Of a stretch of DNA of 64,000 nt, positions 41,764 to 50,510 are shown piece by piece. The stretch is taken from NCBI GenBank assembly GCA_956465555.1, contig OY101116.1, forward strand, positions 1,116,001 through 1,180,000, written 5' to 3'. The translations under genes and the position numbers were made by a program. The stretch comes from Nitzschia sp. pyKryTriq1 (Eukaryota > Bacillariophyta > Bacillariophyceae > Bacillariales > Bacillariaceae). Each line of letters opens with the position of its first letter. Within the stretch, counting starts at the first letter, position 1. Under the pieces are notes generated by a model. The model saw nothing but the letters and a program-made list of their open reading frames with translations, did no database searches and was not told the DNA's origin.

Positions 41764-42453
41764 ATGGTGTTTTCAAAATTGGTGTGCTTGTCACTCCTGT
41801 TCGCCTTCGGCGACGGTTTAGTGTCGGATCTTTCAATGCGGCAAGAAAATTCGTTTTCAGGGAGTTCGCGTCGGGTGGCTTTGATAAAAGGTGCCTCTGC
41901 CACCATATCTGGGCTTTCATTTACAACTGCCTTCCCTCGACGAGCCAACGCGGCAAATACAAAATCAAGAACCAAGGGATATCAAATACAAAAGTCAGAG
42001 AGCGAATGGAAATCAACATTGACTCCGAGGCAATTCGAAATTCTTCGGGAGGGTGCGACGGAACGCCCCTACACATCAATCTTGGAAGGAGAAGATCGTC
42101 CTGGAATGTTCTATTGTGCCGGGTGTAAAACACCCCTCTTTGAGTCCAAAGCCAAGTTCCACTCTGGGACTGGATGGCCTAGCTTTGCCACTGCCATGAA
42201 GGGAGTCGAAGTGGAGGGGATCAATCCCCTACAAGCCAACTTCGTTGGGGCGGAGCTTCGCTGTGGTACCTGTGGCGGGCATTTGGGTGATGTTTTTATG
42301 GATGGGTGGATTTTTCAAGGCACGCCTGCCGCCAAAAGTGGGAAGCGCTTTTGTATTGACGGTTCTGCTCTCGTCTTTGAACCTTCCGACGGCAGCCCGT
42401 CAGTTGTAGGCGATCTTTATCCCAAGAATCCTGCTCGTCGGGAGTTTTTGTGA
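41764..42453 (+). CDS. msrB: Peptide-methionine (R)-S-oxide reductase MsrB, plastid (possibly thylakoid lumen)
   Basis: Repairs oxidised methionine by reducing methionine-R-sulfoxide. The 229-residue product starts at ATG 41764 with a signal peptide (MVFSKLVCLSLLFAFGDGLV) and has a full MsrB domain from about residue 78. The zinc-binding pairs are CAGC (118/121) and CGTC (167/170). The substrate motifs are FHSGTGWPSF and GGHLGDVF. The catalytic cysteine is C197 in RFCIDGSAL. Between the signal peptide and the domain is a second signal-like segment: RR (36-37), a moderately hydrophobic stretch ASATISGLSFTTA, then ANAA. This looks like a twin-arginine-type lumen-transfer signal, so lumenal location is inferred. 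A 20-bp CTAG palindrome follows the stop. Confidence 0.92.
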   Translation: MVFSKLVCLSLLFAFGDGLVSDLSMRQENSFSGSSRRVALIKGASATISGLSFTTAFPRRANAANTKSRTKGYQIQKSESEWKSTLTPRQFEILREGATERPYTSILEGEDRPGMFYCAGCKTPLFESKAKFHSGTGWPSFATAMKGVEVEGINPLQANFVGAELRCGTCGGHLGDVFMDGWIFQGTPAAKSGKRFCIDGSALVFEPSDGSPSVVGDLYPKNPARREFL

Positions 42454-42493
42454 ACTATAAACCTGATTGTCATTTATAGTCTTTACTCTAGAG

Positions 42494-42513
42494 TCTCTCT
42501 ACTAGTAGAGAGA
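42494..42513. repeat. Perfect 20-bp palindrome TCTCTCTACTAGTAGAGAGA
   Basis: Begins 41 bp after the msrB stop codon. It would form a 10-bp perfect stem in RNA. Best example of the CTAG-type tracts that follow several stop codons in this window. Confidence 0.85.
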
Positions 42514-42914
42514 GAGGATACGGATCTACATTTTGCTTCCCCTACGAGTACCTGGACCTGGTACCTATTCGAAGAAGTCGTCTGAGGGATTATTTGACTC
42601 CAACTAGTCAAAATGATGATCCTTTGTTGGGTCCATTCATACTAAAACGTGAGAATGACCGGAGGACAAGATGCAAATTCACACAAAGACTCTTACTCGA
42701 TGTCCTGTCCCGGTTTCCCCGCTGTGGACATGTCCACATGTGTTGCAGAGTTTTCTTGTAGCAATTGTCTTTCTTCATTCCTTTCCGGGGCTTCTTGGTC
42801 AAGTAGCATACGTATCGGTTTCCGTTACTATAGAATCCAATCTTCATGACAATATATATTACTCTCTGATTATGGACCAAGAGACGTAGGTGGTTTCGTG
42901 AAAAAGAGTGGTCT

Positions 42915-43110
42915 GGCACCGGTCCTACTGATACAGTAAGAAAAGGACTGGTGCTTGTAAATTGGACTGGTAGGACTCGTGTGCATTTGGCACTGGTCCT
43001 AATCATGTATGGTGCCAACCATACAGCCAACTGCGATACGTTGTATGGTGGATACCATACAGTGCGTATGTAGGCATTGTATGGTGCTCACGATACATCT
43101 ATGTTTAGTC
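42915..43110. repeat. Cluster of GGCACYGGTCCTA and GTATGGT repeats
   Basis: GGCACCGGTCCTA (42915-42927), its near-perfect inverted copy AGGACTGGTGC (42944-42954) and a direct copy GGCACTGGTCCTA (42989-43001) are followed by several GTATGGT/ACCATAC units in both orientations. Non-coding, with strong secondary-structure potential. Confidence 0.7.
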
Positions 43111-43265
43111 CAATGAATCTTGTAAAGGAGACACAGGCAGTCGTGGGAGTAAATTTTGGTTGATGTGCAGGGGGTGCAACGGGGTGCATCTCATAAGTGA
43201 GCCCTGCAACAGCGGTGCATGACCCTCCTGGTACTGATTCTACATACATAAAGGTCTACTACCCG

Positions 43266-43330
43266 TAGTACTGTATGTAGTACCGGTACCTGGTACGGTC
43301 TATGATGTATGTACTGTACCGGTACACGTA
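43266..43330. repeat. GTAC-rich tract
   Basis: Seven GTAC units in 65 bp, including GTACCGGTACCTGGTAC. It lies about 260 bp upstream of the CYTH-domain gene. Confidence 0.8.
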
Positions 43331-43590
43331 TGTGCCCGCCGCGACGCCGCCGCGCGACGGCAACTGACTGACTCGACTCCCCCATGAAAAAGGCGCGAAA
43401 CACGTACAAAGGATATAATAAGTCAAGACAAAAAGCCAACGAAGGAAGACGCACTTGGTTCAAATCTCTGAGTTTCCAGTTCGCAACTTCCGGCGAAGAT
43501 CAAGGCGAGTGTCAAGGTGAACGTGTCAAGAGCAAGTTGTCATAGTCTTCCGAGAATCATTGCAGATTGCATCAAACCAAGCATTTGCAT

Positions 43591-44430
43591 ATGATACTCA
43601 TGGGTCCTCAACTTTTTTTGCTTTCCTGTCTCCTGGCCATCGCTAATAGTCGTGCCACATTTGTGCCGTCGTCCCCGCCGTCCCACCACGTATTTGGAAA
43701 TCGGCGGCACTTGGCGGCCACAGCTCAAATGTCCTCGTTGGAAGTTGAACAGAAATTCCAGCTATCCAACGCAGAAGACCTGGAGGGAAAGCTCAAAAGT
43801 CTGGGATTTGTCCCGAAGGGCACTGCCTTCATCGTTGACTGGTATTTCGACAGAGAAGACAACTTTCTTTCGATCCGAGATTGCTGGTTGCGACTTCGTC
43901 AGAAATCGGGCAAGGAACGATGGGAGCTGAAAATCGGAAGGGGTGATCAAGGAACAACTGTATATGAGGAAATTGAAGGCGACCAAGCATGTGCCGTCGC
44001 TGCGTCAGTGCTTGCCGAGGGAGGCTCTGTTGCGACCGAGGATAGAAATCTGTCCAAGACTTTCGACGGCTTCCTTATTCCACACTTGCCAATCGAAGAA
44101 CCTCATGGATTGCGTCCGTTTTGCCGTCTGGAAACTAAAAGGTCGAGTTGGGTTGCAGAATCCAATGATAGTACGTACTCGGGATTGATAGTGGATTTGG
44201 ACTCCACCAATACTGGCCATACGGTTGGCGAGGTTGAAACAGTATGCAGGAATGAGTCGGAAGTTGCAGTTGGCAAGCAACGGGTTGAGAAGTTGATCGC
44301 AGAATTGACAGGAAACACTAAAAGTGATGGTCGTGCTGCCATTGGAAAGCTAGAACATTTCCTCCTTAACAACCGACCAGACCACTACGCAGCCTGCGTT
44401 GCCAGCGGCGTCCTTCAAGATACACCCTAG
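43591..44430 (+). CDS. CYTH-domain phosphatase (thiamine-triphosphatase-like)
   Basis: Predicted 279-residue CYTH/TTM superfamily protein. These enzymes bind a triphosphate inside a beta tunnel and hydrolyse thiamine triphosphate or inorganic triphosphate. The hallmark ExExK is EVEQK at residues 51-55, followed by the tunnel strands DCWLRLRQK, RWELKIGRG, TTVYEEIEG, FCRLETKRSSW, GLIVDLDSTNTGHTVGEVE and a C-terminal helix. The pattern resembles animal ThTPase more than bacterial CyaB. ATG 43591 (or 43600) opens a leader, MILMGPQLFLLSCLLAIANSRATFVP, that looks like a signal peptide followed by ATFVP, suggesting plastid import. It converges with WDR55 with stops 57 bp apart, and the gap contains CTAGCTAGCCTAAGAGTAG. 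Confidence 0.85.
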   Translation: MILMGPQLFLLSCLLAIANSRATFVPSSPPSHHVFGNRRHLAATAQMSSLEVEQKFQLSNAEDLEGKLKSLGFVPKGTAFIVDWYFDREDNFLSIRDCWLRLRQKSGKERWELKIGRGDQGTTVYEEIEGDQACAVAASVLAEGGSVATEDRNLSKTFDGFLIPHLPIEEPHGLRPFCRLETKRSSWVAESNDSTYSGLIVDLDSTNTGHTVGEVETVCRNESEVAVGKQRVEKLIAELTGNTKSDGRAAIGKLEHFLLNNRPDHYAACVASGVLQDTP

Positions 44431-44487
44431 CTAGCCTAAGAGTAGTGTCAGTTATGGTGATGATAATGGCTCTATCAACAAACTAGT

Positions 44488-45894
44488 TTACAAGTCGTCA
44501 AAGAATTTCTCCGAGTCAGTTTTCAAGCGTTTCTTCCGTTTCTCGTTCGCTGTAGCTACTTCTTCTTCGTCGCTATCATCGCTATCCTCCTCCTCGCTGT
44601 CATCATCATCGTCGTCGTCGTCGTCACTATCAGCCTTCTGATCCATGTCGTCCCAGTCGTCGTCGGAATTGTTGCCAGCCACGACCACCTTCGACGCTTT
44701 TGGTTTCGCGCTCTGCTTGGCATCTTCCTCTTGCTTTTCGTCTTCGTTTTCTTCGTCGTCGTCCGAGCCCTCCTGAAGAACAAGAGCATCCCAGAGATGA
44801 ACATGATTGTCGTGGCTGACACTCCCGACAATCTCCCGACTCGCATTGAAACCAAGCCTCTCTACTGGAAATCCACCATGATCTTGACCCAAGACACCCA
44901 CCAGTTTGTCTGGATGGATTTGGACTACGCGGATCCAACCATCTGAAGATCCTGTCAGCAAAGTGTCCTCGTCAACTTTGAGTAGGGCGTCTATACTCGA
45001 TGGGTGGCCCGGAAAACGGTCACTGCAGTCTCCCCATCGTCCCCACGAAAATACGGATAAAGCGCCCTCTTGTGTCCCGCAGACAACTTTATTGCCATTC
45101 TTGATGATTTTCAAGGATAAGAGTTCATCCTCTTGATCGTCCGACAGACGAAATGGTTTTTGATCGGGTTTGTTCTTGCTGGAAGGATCTCGTGCCATTC
45201 GCAAATCGAATATCGCCAGTCTACCATCTGCTGAGGTGGCTAGGAGGGTATTGCCATCTTCCGCCAGTTCCATATCGGAAATATAGTCCTCGTTTTCCTT
45301 CCAGGACAAAACACATCCTTGGGGTAGATGCTGTTTGGACGTTGACGCGTAGGAGGGTGCAGGAGCACTTCCTGCCCGTATCCTCTCGTCCCAGACTCGT
45401 ACGCCACCTACGTCATCTCCAGTCGCAAGGAGAGAGGGAGATGTATGAAAAGGACGCACAACCAATAAAGGGTTCAGAGTTCCTTCGGTTGCCGATTCCA
45501 CTCTCCAGGTGACGCCTTTCTGCGGCGTGGTAGTGAATTTGCATACTCGTTCGGCGTCCACACAACACAAGTCACCCGCGCTGCCACCGGTATAGATCCG
45601 CTCTCCATCGGCGGAAAATTCGACTGTCCGACATGATGCTTGTTTTTGTTTTTGAGATCCCTTTTCTGGCAACATTTGTGTATGGAGGGATAGGGATGAC
45701 AAAATCGAATCCGGTTCCTCTTCGTCGTCGTCATCGTCGTTGGAAGGGCCTTCGTCGCGGCGAATGTCGTGAACCTCCAATGAGCCATCCACTAATGCTG
45801 CCGCCAAGATATTTTCCTGCTTGGGGTGAAACGCAAAGTCTAGAGGCTGGTCCGAGCATTCCACCTTATCCCAATACTTGTTGCTTGATGCCAT
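44488..45894 (-). CDS. WDR55/Jip5-like WD40 protein
   Basis: Predicted 468-residue WD40 beta-propeller protein related to WDR55 (human) and Jip5 (yeast), nucleolar proteins implicated in ribosome biogenesis. The start is ATG 45894 (MASSNKYWDKVECSDQPLDFAFHP). Seven blades can be followed: ILAAALVDGSLEVHDI, ERIYTGGSAGDLCCVD, SLLATGDDVGGVRVWDER, TLLATSADGRLAIFDL, KVVCGTQEGALSVFSW, TLLTGSSDGWIRVVQI and EIVGSVSHDNHVHLWDA. The C-terminal 100 residues are acidic runs of Asp/Glu (GTCGTCGTC repeats on the + strand at about 44595-44625) ending in a basic KRKKRLKTDSEKFFDDL, as in WDR55 homologues. It shares a divergent GTAC-rich promoter with the lysine-rich protein gene. Confidence 0.88.
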   Translation of the reverse strand: MASSNKYWDKVECSDQPLDFAFHPKQENILAAALVDGSLEVHDIRRDEGPSNDDDDDEEEPDSILSSLSLHTQMLPEKGSQKQKQASCRTVEFSADGERIYTGGSAGDLCCVDAERVCKFTTTPQKGVTWRVESATEGTLNPLLVVRPFHTSPSLLATGDDVGGVRVWDERIRAGSAPAPSYASTSKQHLPQGCVLSWKENEDYISDMELAEDGNTLLATSADGRLAIFDLRMARDPSSKNKPDQKPFRLSDDQEDELLSLKIIKNGNKVVCGTQEGALSVFSWGRWGDCSDRFPGHPSSIDALLKVDEDTLLTGSSDGWIRVVQIHPDKLVGVLGQDHGGFPVERLGFNASREIVGSVSHDNHVHLWDALVLQEGSDDDEENEDEKQEEDAKQSAKPKASKVVVAGNNSDDDWDDMDQKADSDDDDDDDDDSEEEDSDDSDEEEVATANEKRKKRLKTDSEKFFDDL

Positions 45895-46332
45895 GGTTCC
45901 GTCTTCTCTCGGAAAAGTGATTTGTGTGAAAGAATAAGCCAGGATTATTTTGGTGGTCGTAATGTGACGTCGGCTCGTCACCGATGACCGACGTGAGACG
46001 TGATGTTTCGTGAAGAATACCGCGGTACAAGTACTGGTACCGGCGGTGCCGGTACGTTCGTACCGGTACCAGGTACAGGGGCAAGTTATCCTTGGTACCT
46101 GTACTCGTACCGGTACAGTGTACAGATGATCTAATAAAACGGCACATTTTGGATCCGCGGTCTGGCTGACGTCCGTCCTGGACCAACCGCCACTCGATCT
46201 TTTCGCGGGCTTTTCACTTTATTTGTCTGAGAGGCGGGATGCCGCAAACGCCTCGTTCCATTGATCAAAGAATCTTGCATCCAGAACAACCAAAGCCTCA
46301 ACTCATTCCCCCTCCTCCCCAACACCAACAAC
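45895..46332. other. Divergent promoter region of WDR55 and lysine-rich protein
   Basis: No gene seen. It holds a dense GTAC tract (46019-46128) and a half-CRE TGACGTCGG near 45965. Confidence 0.5.
46019..46128. repeat. GTAC-rich tract
   Basis: Twelve GTAC units in about 110 bp, including CGTACCGGTACCAGGTAC and TGTACTCGTACCGGTAC, between two divergent genes. The densest long tract in the window. Confidence 0.85.
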
Positions 46333-46821
46333 ATGTTCGAAAATACAGACTTACCACGCGTTGTACGAGTCAAGTCAACGGCACCCGTGACAGATGAATT
46401 GGAAGCGTTCGATATGCTGTCACGTTTCTTGGCGTCCGAAAAAGCCAAACAGCTCTCGCACGATTTTGCAGGCCAAGCCTACCTGGCATCCTCTTCTCAA
46501 ACATGGAACGATCTTCGGTTAGCTTGCAACTCGTTACTAGAGCACAACGATCCCCGCCGGGAACCCGTCGCAGCGTGGAAAGAGCAAGTCGAGGAGACGC
46601 CCATGGATTCTTCGTCACCCGAAACACCCCTGCCCGTCAAGGAGGAACCAGCAAGCGACAGTGATATTGTCAAGACTGAGGATATCCCAGAATCAGACCT
46701 ACTGAAGATTGAAAAGAGCGCCAAGAAATCAGCCAAGAAAGCGAAGAAAGAAGCAAAGAAAATTAAGAAAGCAGCCAAAAAAGAAAAGAAGGAAAAGAAA
46801 CGAAAGCGAGAAGAGGAGTAG
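46333..46821 (+). CDS. Lysine-rich hypothetical nuclear protein with SUMO-consensus sites
   Basis: Predicted 162-residue protein starting at ATG 46333 (AACAACATGTTC). The N-terminal half, about residues 18-70, looks folded and helical (TDELEAFDMLSRFLASEKAKQLSHDFAGQAYLASSSQTWNDLRLACNSLL). The middle carries three psi-K-x-E SUMOylation consensus sites at K103 (VKEE), K114 (VKTE) and K125 (LKIE). The C-terminal 40 residues are almost pure Lys/Ala/Glu (KKAKKEAKKIKKAAKK), a strong nuclear or nucleolar localisation signal and likely RNA- or DNA-binding tail. No named family recognised. Its divergent pairing with WDR55, a ribosome-biogenesis protein, is compatible with a nucleolar role (inference). 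Confidence 0.65.
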   Translation: MFENTDLPRVVRVKSTAPVTDELEAFDMLSRFLASEKAKQLSHDFAGQAYLASSSQTWNDLRLACNSLLEHNDPRREPVAAWKEQVEETPMDSSSPETPLPVKEEPASDSDIVKTEDIPESDLLKIEKSAKKSAKKAKKEAKKIKKAAKKEKKEKKRKREEE

Positions 46822-47354
46822 TAGAGTGATGCTTCTAACTTCGCTGTGCTGCGGCGACGCTTTTGGGATGCTAAAGGGTACTTGTACTCCTTCTTCGGAA
46901 TACTATGCAAAAAATCATTGTAGCAGATCGAGAGAAAACATCATCGGAAGATGACGAAAAGCCACTTCCTAGCTTCGTTGACTACTAGAGATGGGCTTCT
47001 ATTTTGGTCGGATCGGTCGAAGGGTATCATCCCGCCATCGCGCGCGTTCGCGAATTTCGAAATTTTCCGGGAAACGCACGTCACGCACAGCTAGCACGTC
47101 ATCGCAATTTTCCTTGGAGGGAACACGAGCGAAGAGACTATGCGAAACAACACGCCAAACAGAAGATTGGACCGCTCGCCTTTTTTGACGACGACCTGTT
47201 CTCTAATCTAATCCAACCATGCCAGCTACCTTCAACCTGAAAAGGATTATTCTCTGATTATATCATTATTTCACGCCCTCGCTTCCTTCTAGTCTTATAT
47301 TTCTTGCTCCCTCGCTCCATGACGTTGAAAACATTACATTGATAGAAGCAGAAA
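46822..47354. other. Intergenic upstream of KEA antiporter
   Basis: No gene seen. One small GTAC pair (GGGTACTTGTACTCC, near 46876). 47035-47130 is CpG-rich with GCGCGCGTTCGCG and CACGTCACGCAC motifs. Confidence 0.4.
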
Positions 47355-49751
47355 ATGGCGGGGTTTCCGATCAAAATACGAAGAGCACTGTTGCTTCCGA
47401 TTGTGTTGGCCCCAGACACATGTCGTGGGTTTCGATATTCAAATAGCCCAAGTCTGATTGGCATTCGACCATCGCGTACTTCTCCTTCAATACGATCGCT
47501 CGAGCCGCTACGATTTACTCCAGATGCCTTTCATTCGAGCACAGATTTACTTGCCTTTTCCAGTCCTTTGAACTTCAACCTTCCATTTGAGGACATGGGA
47601 CGGCAGCTCTCCGAGTCTCTAGATATCGGCATCAACTTTGGGCAGAATGCAGAATCAGCAGTGCCAGAGGAAGCCACCCGGCTCGTGTTGGGGTCCCTGG
47701 GGGAGGACATTCTGATTTTTCTGGCTGCGTCCGTTCTTGTTACCACCCTGGCGAATGCTCTGAAAGTGACGCCGATTCTTGGATATCTCGTTATTGGAGC
47801 GATCTTGGGGCCGAATGGACTAGATATATTTTCCAACTCACAGGCGGGAGTAGAATTGGGCGACTTTGGGATCCTTTTTCTCCTCTTCTCCGAAGGGCTG
47901 GAAGTCACCACAAACCGGCTACAAAAGTTGGCAAACTATTTGCCACTTGGTTTGGCACAAATCTCCTTGACAACGGGCTGCATCACTGCAGCCTTGCTCT
48001 TGCTGGGAAGATATATACCGATGAATACCGGGCTTCTAAATATCAACGATCCGATACAAGCGTGCATTCTTGCTATTACTTGTGCGCTATCTACATCAGC
48101 GTTTATTTTTCCAGTTTTGAAGGAAAGGGGATGGGAGGAAGAACAGTCCGGCGCGGCAGCCACCACGATCCTGTTACTCCAAGACCTCCTCGTTGCACCT
48201 TTACTGGTGCTACTGCCGTATTTGGTCTCGTCAGGTCCGACAGATTATACGGCAATCGGGTTTCTGACTGCCAAAGCGACCATCGGATTTGGTTCGGTGA
48301 TATTCGCTGGATCATATTTCTTGAGAGCGATATTTGGACTGGTGTCGCAGACAAGGTCAGGAGAAACTTTCGTTGCGCTGTGTCTCCTTGTTTCAGCTGG
48401 GATGGGTGAGATTGCGAAGACACTGGGGCTCACGGACACTGCTGGTGCATTTGCAGCTGGCGTCCTCCTAGCAAATACCAACTATCGGGCACAAATTCAG
48501 GCAGACATCTTACCATTCAAAGGAATCTTACTTGGAATCTTTTTCATGGACGCTGGATCTAACTTCGATCTCGATCTTGTCGTGCGAGAATGGCCGACTG
48601 TCCTGATTGGAGCGGGGGCCTTGGTTATAATCAAGGCTCTGACTTTGGCAGCTGCAACCAGAGTGCCACGCGAGGTAGAACCAAACAGACTTCCGACTGT
48701 CGACGCCATTCGGATAGCAATCCTTCTAGCTGGAGGTGGAGAGTTTGCTTTTGTAGTTTTGGCCCTGGCAGACAAAATTGGAATCGTGTCAGACTACTTG
48801 GTTAGCTTGTTGACTGCGATCGTACTAGTGACAATGGGCATAACACCGATCCTTGGAGATCTTGCGGAAGTGCTATCGAAGCCGTTTGAGGAGTCAATAG
48901 AGGGTGCGATTGATATCACTGCTACGTCGGAAGCTTTGGAGAAGACATTTGTTGCCGAAGACTCCATTGTGGTACTGGGCCATTCCGAGATTGGCCGTGC
49001 GGTACTTCGAGTACTAGGGGATCAGCAACCAGCGAGGAACGCTACTGGTGCCCAAATTCCAAACATTGTGGCATTCAGCCGAAACCCCGACCTGGTGGAT
49101 ACAATCTTGACCCCCTCTCCAGGAGCGATTGTTCTTTACGGAGACGGCAACAATCCCGAGGTTTTTCGAAGCAGTGGTATTACGCATCCCAAGGCTATCT
49201 TTGTGGCCTATCAAGAGCATTCTCGAGTGGTCTCCGCAACCGCTCGCCTGCGTGCTGCATTTCCAGACACACCAATCTACGCCAGGGCTGCAAAGCGAAG
49301 AGAGAGCCGAGATCTTCAACTGGCGGGCGCTACAGAGGTTGTGGTCGAGTGTGATGAACTGGCTAGATCTGTCCCACAGCTCATGCGTGGCGCCTGGGAA
49401 GGGCCTTTAGAGGACAGCGATTACGACTCTGTTGAAGCGTATCGTGTGGCTGCATCTGCCGCGGCCCAGCTACCATTGAATGTCGTCGACGAGCTTTTTG
49501 AGCTGTACGAGTCATTAGATTTCTGTGCCACTGGCTTGGTCGGGCGACAAGAAATTATTGAGATGTTTCGAAAAACGAAAAAAGGTTTTATCGCCTCTGA
49601 TGAAGATATCAAACAAATGGAACGTTGGCTTCGATCCAGTACCGCCGCTCATATGGATCCATTTGATAAGGTGGAATTCTGTCGGCTGTATGCTAGAGCT
49701 CCAGACTTTGTGAAGGGGTCGTTTGGTCTTTTGCGAGATGTAAAAAAATAA
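47355..49751 (+). CDS. KEA-type K+/H+ antiporter (CPA2) with RCK domain and C-terminal EF-hand-like region
   Basis: Predicted 798-residue cation/proton antiporter of the CPA2/Kef/KEA family. The N-terminal 110 residues are a leader without conserved sequence, consistent with plastid targeting (thylakoid or envelope KEA). The antiporter domain covers about residues 115-500 with roughly 12 helices, including TPILGYLVIGAILGPNGL, ELGDFGILFLLFSEGLEV, the central TILLLQDLLVAPLL (the paired-acid helix) and GEFAFVVLALADKIG. An RCK/TrkA-N nucleotide-binding domain follows (about 535-680): SIVVLGHSEIGRAVLRVLG, IVLYGDGNNPEVFRSSGI, AIFVAYQEHSRVVSATARLR and IYARAAKRRESRDLQLAGATEVV. The last 95 residues (LPLNVVDELFELYESLDFCATGLVGRQEIIEMFRKTKKGFIASDEDIKQMERWL) look like a degenerate EF-hand pair, not usual in plant KEAs. 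Expected role: ion and pH balance across a plastid membrane. Confidence 0.88.
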   Translation: MAGFPIKIRRALLLPIVLAPDTCRGFRYSNSPSLIGIRPSRTSPSIRSLEPLRFTPDAFHSSTDLLAFSSPLNFNLPFEDMGRQLSESLDIGINFGQNAESAVPEEATRLVLGSLGEDILIFLAASVLVTTLANALKVTPILGYLVIGAILGPNGLDIFSNSQAGVELGDFGILFLLFSEGLEVTTNRLQKLANYLPLGLAQISLTTGCITAALLLLGRYIPMNTGLLNINDPIQACILAITCALSTSAFIFPVLKERGWEEEQSGAAATTILLLQDLLVAPLLVLLPYLVSSGPTDYTAIGFLTAKATIGFGSVIFAGSYFLRAIFGLVSQTRSGETFVALCLLVSAGMGEIAKTLGLTDTAGAFAAGVLLANTNYRAQIQADILPFKGILLGIFFMDAGSNFDLDLVVREWPTVLIGAGALVIIKALTLAAATRVPREVEPNRLPTVDAIRIAILLAGGGEFAFVVLALADKIGIVSDYLVSLLTAIVLVTMGITPILGDLAEVLSKPFEESIEGAIDITATSEALEKTFVAEDSIVVLGHSEIGRAVLRVLGDQQPARNATGAQIPNIVAFSRNPDLVDTILTPSPGAIVLYGDGNNPEVFRSSGITHPKAIFVAYQEHSRVVSATARLRAAFPDTPIYARAAKRRESRDLQLAGATEVVVECDELARSVPQLMRGAWEGPLEDSDYDSVEAYRVAASAAAQLPLNVVDELFELYESLDFCATGLVGRQEIIEMFRKTKKGFIASDEDIKQMERWLRSSTAAHMDPFDKVEFCRLYARAPDFVKGSFGLLRDVKK

Positions 49752-49918
49752 ATCATTCATTCGCAAACCGCTACCGTACTCTGAGTTGGAGCAAATGGTT
49801 CTCGAAACTTTTCCTTCGTTCAGCATTTTCACATCGGCCCCATGAACACTGCATATACGACGGATTCGCACTACGTCAAAAGTGCCCATTTCAAGAGGAA
49901 TTGAAGAAATGCATCTTA

Positions 49919-50060
49919 CTAGGCCACCTGTTGTGGATCGTTCTTTAGGGACTTTGCGGCTCCAACCTGCCCCATGACCTCTCCAATCTTAGTAGAAAGA
50001 TCCATCACTTCGGCGTAGATATCGTTGCCCATGACTTGGATCTTGGATAGTTCAAACGAT
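49919..50060 (-). pseudogene. Possible 3' exon remnant or small ORF
   Basis: On the minus strand an open frame ending TAG at 49919 reads SFELSKIQVMGNDIYAEV, then MDLSTKIGEVMGQVGA, then AKSLKNDPQQVA. The composition is protein-like (helical, balanced), unlike the surrounding repeats. A stop lies just upstream and no acceptor or upstream exon could be found, so it may be the tail of a lost gene, a 37-residue small protein starting at the internal ATG, or chance. No family recognised. Confidence 0.25.
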
Positions 50061-50125
50061 TATTGGGGAGCAAGGCGTTGACAAGTATGTACCGGTAGTG
50101 AAAGCCCACTCTTTAGCTATCGCCT

Positions 50126-50216
50126 CTGACGTACGTACAGAACGGTTTGGGGGGATTCTTATGGGGACCCGGCTCGCTGTTTACAGCGTGTCATCCCCCC
50201 CAAAACTGTGCGTCAG
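50126..50216. repeat. Imperfect inverted repeat, small MITE-like
   Basis: Ends read CTGACGTACGTACAG...TTTGGGGGGAT on the left and the complement of CTGACGCACAGTTTTGGGGGGGAT on the right, with a central CGCTGT-TT-ACAGCG hairpin (50175-50188). The left arm carries a few extra bases. No clear target-site duplication. Confidence 0.5.
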
Positions 50217-50510
50217 CCAACACAGGCCGGACGACGACTCTTATTTATGCCCCTGGGCCGACAGCTGAAGAGTTTGTGTCGAACGAGTCAAACAGCGCCT
50301 GAAAATCCACAATGAAACGTCGACTTCTCCCTCACCGGTACTACAAGTACTGGTAATATAGTAGAGTAGAGACTACTTCGTACCGGTAGAGGTAGTAAGC
50401 TCTTGAAACCTGAGACTACCCAAAACATTTCAACGGGGAGACATCAGTGGCCCGATTCTCCATTGATGATTTTGAGATGAAGGATAACGTGATTTCAGCG
50501 TGTTGAAGCG

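Larger units (their letters stand above)
42454..43590. repeat. Intergenic: CTAG palindrome, inverted-repeat cluster, GTAC tract
   Basis: No gene seen. The region holds, in order, the CTAG palindrome just past msrB, a cluster of short inverted and direct repeats at 42915-43110, and a GTAC tract at 43266-43330 upstream of the CYTH gene. Confidence 0.6.
49752..50510. other. Intergenic with small inverted-repeat element and gene remnant
   Basis: Contains a short minus-strand coding-like stretch (49919-50060), an imperfect inverted repeat (50126-50216) and GTAC/GTAG units at 50085-50100 and 50335-50395. No complete gene supported. Confidence 0.5.

Noticed and set aside
43440-43480. GGTTCAAATC resembling a tRNA T-loop
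   Set aside because: No matching acceptor stem, D-arm or anticodon arm could be built around it.
50290-50325. Minus-strand FIVDFQALFDSFD segment as an EF-hand-like exon
   Set aside because: Only about 28 open codons between stops, no splice partner found; most likely chance.
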